NCBI GenBank assembly: GCA_023213395.1
Contig: CM041465.1
Coordinates: forward strand, 91,085,741 to 91,149,740
Source: Cycas panzhihuaensis
Taxonomy: Eukaryota > Cycadophyta
DNA length: 64,000 nt
Reading direction: 5' to 3'
Part shown: piece after piece, positions 55,880 through 64,000 of the stretch
Layout of the letters: every line of letters starts with the position of its first letter
How positions within the stretch are numbered: position 1 is the stretch's first letter
Position numbers and translations under genes: made by a program
Notes under the pieces: generated by a model
Told to the model about the DNA's origin: nothing
The model's input: the letters and a program-made list of their open reading frames with translations, nothing else
Databases searched by the model: none

Positions 55880-57500
55880 ATAAGAAAGGGGTTGTTTTGG
55901 TGGCTATCTGGTAAGTGGTATTGTACCACCGCTCAACTAGGTGAAACTATTTATGCCATTATTATTCTTTGTAGGTTATAAAAAAATAGATATATCCTTC
56001 TAGACATTTATTTACTGCATTTATTTGATTGTTGGTCTAAGGGTGATATGTCATACTCATAGAAATCTTTGTGCGTGCTTACTTAAATAATTCTTATTAG
56101 AAGTTGCTTGTGAACTTGGGATTGCAATTGCTAATATTTGAGAATCTATGAAGATAATGAATCTCCTTAATGAAAAGGTTAATGATCTAACTTGCTTTTG
56201 TAGTTGCATGAATTCCTCTTAGATTGGTGTATTTGGTTAGATGATTGACTATGATAAAGATTATGTCCATGCCCTCTTATTTGGGAATCCTTGTTATAAA
56301 ATCCATTAAAATTTCTTCATATTTATGTTTTAGTATATACAGTGGTTGGAATAGCCTTGGACTCTTTACACTTTTGCTCTTATGCTTTGACGTATGTCCT
56401 ATCCTAAGATAAGATTATGGATATTTGATTTTATTTCCTTCTAAAAAAATATATTTTGGACTTGGTAATAGGTCTTTTCAATCCCCACATATCCTGGCTT
56501 TGGGGTAGAGTGTACTTCAAGGAGAAATTTATCTTTGAGTATGGATGTAGTTGTTACTACGATTTTTCCCTTTCATAGAATTAGGTCATCCTTGAGTTCA
56601 TACTTGGTTTGTCCTTCAGTTTGAATTTCTTATAGTACTCTTTAGGGTGTCATGTTATTGTAACTCTTAAATTAGCTCTTTGATCGAACTTGGGATAATT
56701 ATGGAAATTGCCTACATGGAGATATATTCTTGCTTAGGGGTATCTTTAGGAATTCTTGATAAGATATTTACAACAATATATATATTTATATTTCTATTTT
56801 TATAGATGGTCTCAAAATTAAATATTTGAGGTTTACATACCTATTTTATTACTCATCTGATAATTTTCTAATTTTAAAAATATTTGAGACTGTCATGATT
56901 GGTCTTGATCATAAATTTATTTCCTAGTAAATAATATTACTATCTTTGTATATAGTACATGATTGCTAGCATCTCTTTATCGTAAATGGGTTTTAATCAT
57001 TCCCTTGTATTCAACTTGCGACTTTCATATGATAATGGTCGATTCTTTTAGAAAAGTATGGGTCTTAGTCTTGCTCCTAATGCATTGTATTCCAAAATAA
57101 ATGTATGGATAAAATTTGATATTGCAAGTACTGGGTTTGTTACCATTGTTGTTTTTAATCCTTGAAATGATTTTTTAACTAGTCTACTCCATGTGAATGC
57201 CTCCTTCTTCATTATATTAATTAATAATGCTATAATTTCTCAAGCCTTGTTGAGGATTTTTTTAACACCTTCTTGTGTGATAATATGTCCAAGATGTTCT
57301 AATTATATTTGTCTAAAGGTATATTTACCCTTATTTGCAAAGAACTGGTTATTATCTAACATTTCTAGTATAGCCTTAAAGTGATTTAAGTGATCTTCCT
57401 ATGTTCTACTATAGATCAAGATGTCATCAAAGAATATTAACACAAATTTATGTAAGAAGAGTTTTAGTATCTTGTTCATGGTATTCTAAAATTATTAAAG
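55880..57500 (-). pseudogene. RT, RNase H and integrase of chromovirus #3
   Basis: On the minus strand the sequence runs parallel to chromovirus #2 3660-5340: the integrase end near 55970-56060 (NQTNAVNKCLEGY-type), a MDFIxGFP-type block near 56280, RNase H near 56650-57000, and the RT thumb and palm near 57030-57480, matching 5004-5330. All frames are closed by stops. It is more decayed than #2. Confidence 0.7.
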
Positions 57501-57691
57501 GTAATGTTTTATCCAGACCTTATAATGCCTCTTTCTAATATACTATTATAAGGGTTATGTATCATTCCTCCTATATTCTTATCTTATGATAAGTGGCATA
57601 TGTGCATTGAGTCTTGCCCAAGTACCGTGTATATTGTGCTATATTTATAGAGGGTTCTCTCTCATTAATGAATATATTGAGATTTCTTATA

Positions 57692-57707
57692 TGGTACCAA
57701 AGCAGGG
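57692..57707 (+). other. Primer-binding site of element G
   Basis: TGGTACCAAAGCAGGG follows a short LTR whose last bases are TTTCTTATA. This is a methionine-tRNA type PBS with changes. Confidence 0.7.
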
Positions 57708-58452
57708 TTAATTGCTCGTTTGAAAGCAAACTCAAAAATGATTTTGGAAGAGGATATCAATAAGGTTTCTGAGATAAACTAAAGGTGACTAAGTCTGATA
57801 GACTTATTTTTTGAAAGAGATTGTTAATAATCAAAGTGTTAGGCAAACTAGATCTGAACAAGATATAGATAAAGTATAAGAAAAAACACATAATTATAAA
57901 TTTGTACAAACACTATACAGATTATATGGACAAAGAAAAATCAAAGTGCCTAGATTCCTTTGAAAATTTACCAAGCAAAGTCATGCTAAGAAGGCTGCCA
58001 ACTTTCTCTAAAGGCTTGATTAAAGTTAAACAAAATTTTAGGCTATTTTGATTGATATATAGTGGGCACAGGTTTGAAGTCTCTTTTATAAATTTCTTCG
58101 ATTTTGCTTCGAATCTCTAGGTAATATCTATTACAAATTAATCTTCTCATTAATATAGTTCTTTTAAGACCAATTTCAAGGGACTTCATTAAAGATTTCA
58201 AAAGTTTCAAGTAATTTTTATTAGAAATTGTACTCACTAGTTTGAGTTTCAACCTTATTTTTTGATCAGTTTAGACAAGTTTCAATTTTTCTTTTTTCAT
58301 ATTCATAATCCTCATATTGAGAGCTTTATTTTGTACCCATTTTTTAAACATTCTATACACCCGTAAATTTTTGTATAATTCCATACATTGTATGACCATA
58401 CAACCAAAGCTTGGTTGTTAGTCTTTACTCTCAGCCTTAATAAAAATTTAAT

Positions 58453-59430
58453 ATGTCCTCCTATGTAATAACACTTGATAATGCAAATAAATTATCAAAA
58501 ACTAAATTAAGCCTATGGAAAATTAAGATTAAAGGACTTTTGAGAGTAAAACATGTATGAAAAATTACAACCAAAGAGGAAAAGGGACCCACAAATATTG
58601 TTGATTAGTTAAATTGGGAAGAAAGGAATAATATAGTTGTTGACATTTTTAAACTCTCAATTCCAAATTCACTTTTGACATATGTATATGGTGTTGAAAA
58701 ATCTTCTAAAATTTAGAAAATTATGACTTCATTATTTAGTCAAAGAAATGAGGCTAAGATAATAGCTCTTAAGGAGGTACTTTACAAACTTAGAATCAGA
58801 AAATGTCAACCACTCTTTGAGTTTGTTGCCAAAGTGAATAATGTTAAAAATAATCTTCTCATAGTTGGAAATGAAATAACTAACACAAAATTGGTCTACC
58901 TAGTGTTAAATAAATTACCCAAATCATATGATAAAATGGTAAACATGCTGACATGAGGAGGTCATACTGTAAAGATGACTTTATAAGATCTAACATGACA
59001 CATGCTAAATCAAGAACAGAAAAACAAAAGATATGAAGAGGATGCAAAAGTAGAAGGTCTTCTATCCAAGCTGAACTTGGGTAGCACATGACAAGGACAA
59101 CCCGTATTTTGTGCATGTGGTAGAACACCATCAACAAGCAATAGAAGGTATTAGACATAAAGAAGATATAGAGTAAGGTCTACACCTCCATAAGATTTAA
59201 GAGCCCGCTTTAACTGTGGAAAACCTAGATATTTTTCAAACAATTATTGAGCCTTTGATGTCTACTATTATTATGGACAATCTATACATTTCCCATATTA
59301 GTGCCTATAAAGACATATTAAAATCTAGAGAGGGACGTAGATAGTAGGACATTATAATAAGGAGCAAGATACAGTAGAAGATAAAGTCAAAATTACCTTC
59401 ATAGTCACTCTTGCTACTAGCTCCAAAATA
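58453..59430 (+). pseudogene. gag of copia element G
   Basis: A single reading frame can be followed from the ATG at 58453 through to 59430 with about a dozen stops and no frameshift. It reads SSYVITLDNANKLSKTKLSL, then LWKIKIKGLLRVKHV; the open 58723-58956 has LFSQRNEAKIIALKEVLYKL and LVYLVLNKLPKSYDKMVNML, a UBN2 gag core. Near 59200-59290 are two degenerate zinc knuckles, FNCGKPRYFSNNY and VYYYGQSIHFPY, in which several Cys are now Tyr. Cys-to-Tyr is a G-to-A change, in line with the stops. Confidence 0.8.
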
Positions 59431-59433
59431 ACG

Positions 59434-59790
59434 TGTTAACGTGGCAATTAATTGTTAAGCCACTATGCTAATGTTAATGTGGTTTATATAAGGTGATTAA
59501 GTGAAAATCTATGACTTACTTGGAGGGTCATAACCCTAATCGGGTGACACCTCTTGGAATAGTATAAAAGCCTTTAGGCCTTGTGTATTCAATGTATAAA
59601 ATCAATTATGCAATAATCAATGCGATCCATCAAGGATCCTTTTGTGGTGGTTTTTTTTCCAAAAAGGTTTTCCCACATAAATCTTGTGTACTGTACATCT
59701 ATTTTCTATGTGTACTCTTATTTGCTTGCTATGTATGGTTAAAGATTCTATAGATGGGAACATTTGTATATGATTTCATATTCTCGAATA
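59434..59790 (+). repeat. 5' LTR of element H
   Basis: 357 bp, with AGTATAAAAGCC as a likely TATA box near 59561 and poly-T/A regulatory-looking sequence. It ends before the decayed PBS. Confidence 0.7.
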
Positions 59791-59886
59791 TGATATTAGA
59801 GTCATACGATCCTACCCAGCTAAAGCCTAATGTTGAGTGGAGCAGTGAGATCATTCCTTGGTAAGTAGAGCTGTCAAACCCAAGAC

Positions 59887-60170
59887 ATGTCTGGAGGGTC
59901 CATCAACTCCAGTAATGTGTAGAAGCAAGTACAACATATAAGTGGTGGTTGAAGCAATGAAAATCACTATTCAACATAGAATAAGGGTTTATTGGAGTTA
60001 ATACTCAAGTGTGAAGACCACGTTTTTGGTATGAGTTAGCTTATTAGGGGCCATCCAAAGCTGGTTGATGATCTGTTGTGGTTATTTAAGCTAGCAAAGC
60101 ACATATTAATGGTGATTTAGCAACTATGAGGACAACCAACCTTGTGTATATGTAAAATAGCAAGTAGTAC
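59887..60170 (+). pseudogene. gag start of element H
   Basis: It opens with SGGSINSSNV, then stops and frameshifts; GHPKLVDDLLWLFKLAKH near 60050-60110. This is the short N-terminal part of a copia gag, truncated by E. Little can be said beyond position. Confidence 0.4.
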
Positions 60171-60195
60171 CCAGAAGCAACCTTATTTTATTAAG

Positions 60196-60463
60196 TGACA
60201 TTAGGATATATTATTAGCATTAGTCTCTTAGTAAAATGTACTTTATATACATTTAGATGTAATTTTGGGTTCATTTCATTAGGCAAAAAAATCATAATCC
60301 TAACGGTCACCCTCAATAATAAAAGGCAAAATCTTAAGGAGGGAGTCATTATTCATTCTCACCTCCAAGCTTGCTCTCGTATCTTGTTTCATCTCTTTTT
60401 CATTCTCCATTGCCATTATGTATATGTGAGTGATTTATTTCCTAGATCCATTCTTCCTTAATG
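60196..60463 (+). repeat. 5' LTR of element E
   Basis: It starts TGACATTAGGATATATTATT and ends TTCCTTAATG before the PBS. It is 268 bp and matches D 8822-9090. The left boundary is uncertain, because both D and E have TTAAG before it. Confidence 0.65.
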
Positions 60464-60476
60464 TGGTATCAGAGCT
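60464..60476 (+). other. Primer-binding site of element E
   Basis: TGGTATCAGAGCT, a perfect initiator-methionine type site. Fragment D has TGGTATCAGATCT at the matching place (9091). Confidence 0.88.
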
Positions 60477-62405
60477 AGAAGAGGATCTATTCATTCCATT
60501 CCACTTGTATGAAGTCATTTTACCTCTCTTTCACCTTTAATGTGAAGTATTAAGAGTGCACTCATCATTTTTAACATTTTGAGAGCTTAAACTTATATTC
60601 CTTTGTATGTTTCTACTTTCTCTATGTGTGTAGAAATTAAAAGATGAATAATATAGGTTTTTGAAGTCATTTAGCTACTGAACAGTCCCAGAAGCATTAA
60701 AGACCTAAAATTTCATGAAAATTTTGACCATCTCTAATTTTGATAAAATTTGGCATGAAAGGTAGACTTGACTAAAGGATCATTTTTTCCTTGTAGAGAA
60801 ACTTTAGATTCAGCCTGTAACGACAAGTTTTGGCTAAGATAAAAGGGTAAATTTTATAGATAAGTGACTTAAGGCACTTTTCCCAATGAAGTCCTTTAAT
60901 TATAAGCTAAAAATATGAAAGTTTTATTGAGAGACTTGATATATTTTTGTCTTAAGATAATTTTAAGATAAATCTCATCAAATTTCATCCACTGGTTAGT
61001 GAGATCTATGCAGTTTTCTCATAGATGCTGAATTTGCCTACTCAAGCCCACAAAGGACACTGTGAGGGCATTTTAGGTAATTGTTTGGCTGATTTTAGAG
61101 ATGGTATAGAAGAAAACATTGATGTATATATTAATATGTAACTTTTAACATATTGAAGTTTAAATTCTGAGACAGTAAATCTAGTAGGATTATACTTTTG
61201 TGCCTTTTTTGGGTAAAATTTTTTTATGCCTTTTTAGAAATCTAACCTTACTACTGTATCAATAACAACATTTTGAATATTTTTTTCTTTTGTCATAAAT
61301 TTATATTTCATCATTTAGGCCTTCATATTTGTAATTAAAAAAAAAAAATTACCCATTTATCATTATTTGTAAATTTTGTAAAAAAATCACAAAATAGGGC
61401 AAAATAACATGCATATAGATTTAACAAAATTAATATTTTAGCGGCAAATTGATTAGATTTTTATCCCATTATATATTTTATATTAAAATTTCTAAAAATA
61501 TATTTAGAAACATTGTACTAAAGTAAGGGAAACCTTGCATCAGAAGCAACATCCAATTCCCCTACTAAATCTAACATGTTTTTTCTATTTGAACACATAG
61601 CATAAAGCATCATAAAAGTAGTAGCAACATCAAAGCAAACACAAAAAGCAAGCAAGCACATTTGGCAACTTTCCATTTCAATTTTCAGTTATTTAGAAAT
61701 AACTTATATTATTCCTAAAAAGAATCTCATCTATACGCTTTATATTGCTAGTTCTTGACTTATGCGCACACTTGCCTTGGTTGAAATAGACCATGGTTAG
61801 CCAAAGTCTAGGCCCTAAGGGAAATATCAGTTTCCTACTAAGTCTGGTCTTAACTAGAGTAGTGGTGGAGGGACATGTTAACCATACCTACGACCTCTAA
61901 TTAGGGACAATTTTGATAACTACCCAGGAAAACTGAAAACCTTAATACAATATTAAAATTAAGATGATTCAATATCCATCATAGTTATAGGATACACACA
62001 TACTCTTCGGAGGAGGTATATAACTACTCACTGGTAAACTAGGTAAGGATTGGGAGTACCTGGGCTCCACTGTGACTTAGATTTCATCACTAAGCATATG
62101 TGCGAGTATTACGGGTGAAGGCCCTAATCTTATACTAGAAGCCTTAGGCATCAAAACCTCACCTACATTTGGACATAAGTTAGAGGTTAATGGAATGACA
62201 CATCACCACTCTTTGCTAGCTCTACATTAGGCCCCATTCTTGCATAATTACTTATACTTATTTTTTATAGTTATTGAAAAATACTTAATCATTGCTTACT
62301 TCTCATCATAGCATTCATTTTTATATCCCTATTGTGCCAGGTGTATTAGCCATATGTGTTAGTGTCATATACTTCTATCATCTTTTCTACTTCTTCATCA
62401 TCACT
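60477..62405 (+). other. Leader of element E
   Basis: No supported ORF. The first 970 bp (to about 61450) match D. The part 61740-62240 has a less AT-rich, leader-block character (CTAGGCCCTAAGGGAAATA, GGAGTACCTGGGCTCC) recalling the block before gag in copia#1 and #2, but I could not align it confidently. Confidence 0.55.
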
Positions 62406-63330
62406 ATGTCATCTCAATTTAAGTATAATGTTAAGTGCATATTGAAAGGCAAATAAAATTGAGAGTTATGGTACATTGGAATTAAAAATGTTATAAAGTA
62501 TGAAGGTCTTTGGAGAGCCCACTTACAGCCTATACCCATCATACCAGTAATAACTACAACACCTACTTCTAGTGGATCTGCCCCAACAACCCCAATAGAT
62601 GCTACAACCAAACTATAGTGGGAGATAGATGACAAAAAGATTTATGCAGGAATTCTGTTGGTTATTGATCACTCCTTGCACAACTTGATTAACGAAGAGG
62701 AACATGATACAGCCTGGAAGGTCCTTAAAGTTCTGAAGAAGAACTTTGATACTAAGTCAAATTTAGAATTTGTTCATCTTGTTCTGAAAATAAATAAATT
62801 AAAAATACAGAAGGGACGAGATTATGAGATAATAAATCTCCTTCGACCAATAAAATAAGTAATTGATAAAGACTTTAAGACTTAATGTATTACTTGGGCA
62901 TTCTTGATCTAGTCATATCTACATATTTGTAATTATAAAAACTTACTTGGAAGTCTTCAATCTAGTGGAACATTGAAGATACTTAACTTCAAAGCACCTA
63001 CCGATAAGTTTATAGAATTTGAAAAGACCTTTGATACCAACTTTGTAACCTCTAACTCTCTTCCAGATGTAGCCTTTGAGGTGGAAGAAGAAGTTTGCTA
63101 CACAAAAAATCAAGGTCCCTTTCATGGAAGAGGAAATAACTGAGCAAAGAGGAAGAGGAAGAAATATGGGAAATCATCCACAAGGTCAACCAAACCCTAA
63201 GTCACAGCCTCAATATTCTTAAGGCCAAGGGCTACCTCAATAAAAAGCAAGACAATCAAGCTAAACTAGTACCTCTTCATGGACTGGTAATCAAACTATT
63301 ATCTGTGATTAGTATAACTGTAAGGAAACT
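62406..63330 (+). pseudogene. gag of element E
   Basis: It opens SSQFKYNVKCILKG, then SGSAPTTPIDATTKL and the open stretch 62658-62858: VIDHSLHNLINEEEHDTAWK, VLKVLKKNFDTKSNLEFVHL, LVLKINKLKIQKGRDYEII. This is a UBN2-type copia gag core. Downstream comes an Arg/Gly/Gln/Pro-rich stretch (63125-63260), GRGRNMGNHPQGQPNP-like, and a CCHC remnant near 63300-63360. Stops occur at several Gln/Trp positions. Confidence 0.75.
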
Positions 63331-63584
63331 TAGCAAAAAACTACAGAACTACCACTTATAAGTTGGCCAAGTTCTAACCAAAGCATGGAGCTCACAATGT
63401 TGAAGAAACTTGTGAAGAATCTTTTAGTGGTGCAGGTTTTATACAAGCACACTTTCAAAGAATTGAGGGATCTTCAATATCAAATGTCATTGACTAACCA
63501 AAGAGATACTTTAAAGCTCGATGTGGATATATCACTTATGAATTCCCTTCTCTAATGACAAGCCCTATTGGAATTACAAATAGT

Positions 63585-63930
63585 GTGGCTTTAATCAAAG
63601 GAGAGTGGATCATGGATATATGAGTAACTTAATATATGACGTACAATCGTAGTCTATATCAAATATTTGACTCAAATGTTTAAAGAATTATTCATATGGC
63701 TGATAAATCATAATAACCTGTTGAAAGAATTAGTAACATTCGCCTGAAACTCCCAAGCTTAAAAGATTTTACATTACTTGATGTCTTATATATACCCAAT
63801 CTTAAATAAAACCTACTCTCCTTATCCACACTTATCTCTCATGGATTTAATCTGAGTGTAACTGTAAATGACTAGACTCTCTAGGTCATTCATATTGGGT
63901 ATTGTGAAAATAGTGGTTGGAGGCTTAAAT
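63585..63930 (+). pseudogene. Protease of element E (start)
   Basis: It reads EWIMDI, then a TGA where Gly is expected, VT and YMTYNRSLYQIFDSNV, and later LLDVLYIPNLK, NLLSLSTLISHGFNL. This is the copia WxxDSGAxxHMT protease motif followed by LxDVLYIPxLxxNLLS. The catalytic Asp remains; Ser is Ile and Gly is a stop. It is truncated by the sequence change near 63935. Confidence 0.78.
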
Positions 63931-64000
63931 TTTGGCATGTTGGCAGCGCAGTTTCCCCCCCAAACCTTTCTTGGGGGGTTCCAAGGGGGGCAGGAGGCCC

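Larger units (their letters stand above)
52536..57504 (-). mobile_element. Ty3/gypsy chromovirus #3 (5' part lost, interrupted by F)
   Basis: Same orientation and family as chromovirus #2. The chromodomain (about 52560-52700) reads KKKTLNHEEANWKF and QHMNLPML. An integrase-chromodomain linker runs to about 53130, then element F, and the integrase core resumes at about 55880. RNase H and RT run to 57504, where copia G interrupts it within RT. No gag is in the window. To the left it joins the shared LTR at 37715 across copia#2. Confidence 0.8.
57505..59433 (+). mobile_element. Copia element G, 5' part
   Basis: LTR 57505-57691 (TGTTTTATCC...CTTATA), PBS TGGTACCAAAGCAGGG from 57692, leader to 58452, then gag. 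It interrupts chromovirus #3 RT and is itself interrupted by element H at 59434. Its pol and 3' LTR would lie to the right of the window. Confidence 0.75.
59434..60195 (+). mobile_element. Copia element H, 5' part
   Basis: LTR 59434-59790 (TGTTAACGTGGCAATTAATT...), PBS-like TGATATTAGAGTC at 59791, and a gag start at 59887 (SGGSINSSNV then stop). It is cut by element E at about 60196. It sits inside G's gag/knuckle region. Confidence 0.7.
60196..63930 (+). mobile_element. Copia element E, 5' part
   Basis: LTR 60196-60463, PBS TGGTATCAGAGCT at 60464, a leader of about 1.9 kb, then gag and the start of protease. The LTR and the first 970 bp of leader match fragment D (8822-10060). Its 3' half is off the window. 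It lies inside element H. From about 63935 the sequence changes character. Confidence 0.75.

Noticed and set aside
1-64000. CRISPR arrays, rRNA or tRNA genes, prokaryotic operons or defence systems
   Set aside because: No array-like direct repeats with spacers and no RNA gene signatures were seen. The tRNA-like matches are only retroelement primer-binding sites.

Overview
This is nuclear DNA of a land plant with a large, repeat-rich genome. It is AT-rich throughout, and every protein similarity I can read is to plant LTR retrotransposons: Ty1/copia, Ty3/gypsy chromovirus, and a long-LTR Tat/Ogre-like gypsy. The one exception is a small piece of a host HOP/STI1 co-chaperone gene carried inside a retroelement. 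The repeat load fits a conifer or another giant-genome seed plant, but I cannot name the species. I see no complete host gene, rRNA, tRNA, CRISPR array or prokaryotic feature.

The window is a stack of nested insertions, and most junctions can be placed to the base from LTR ends, primer-binding sites (PBS), polypurine tracts (PPT) and 5-bp target-site duplications (TSD). The base layer is two minus-strand chromovirus bodies, #2 (2995-7623) and #3 (52536-57504, interrupted). They appear to share a single LTR between them (7624-7763 plus 37505 to about 37715). Into that LTR went a Tat-like element on the plus strand (7764-37504, TSD CAAAG/CGAAG). The Tat-like element has 2.3-kb LTRs, a degenerate gag-PR-RT-RH-INT, a second archaeal-type RNase H after integrase, and an antisense coding remnant before its 3' LTR.

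The Tat-like element was itself hit by a copia LTR/leader fragment (D, about 8.8-10.3 kb), a non-autonomous GAG-only element (B, 11861-14625, TSD TCTAG), and the youngest and best-preserved element, copia#1 (24991-33405, minus, TSD ACACC). To the right, copia#2 (37734-52530, minus, TSD AAAGC/AGAGC) sits in the 3' flank of chromovirus #3. It was split by a GAG-only element C (38438-45294, minus, TSD ACTAC), which has the only intact gag-like ORF of its family and carries a HOP gene fragment. Another GAG-only copy, A, runs off the left edge (1-2994).

Chromovirus #3 contains a coding-poor LTR element F (about 53135-55872). At 57505 it is broken by copia G, which is broken by copia H at 59434, which is broken by copia E at about 60196. 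All three are on the plus strand and are open at the right edge.

Nearly all coding regions are dead. Many in-frame stops fall where Gln, Arg or Trp is expected, as methyl-cytosine deamination would produce. Elements A, B and C keep LTR, leader, gag-like ORF and PPT but no pol, so they would need enzymes from an autonomous copia. Part of their leader is shared with copia#1.
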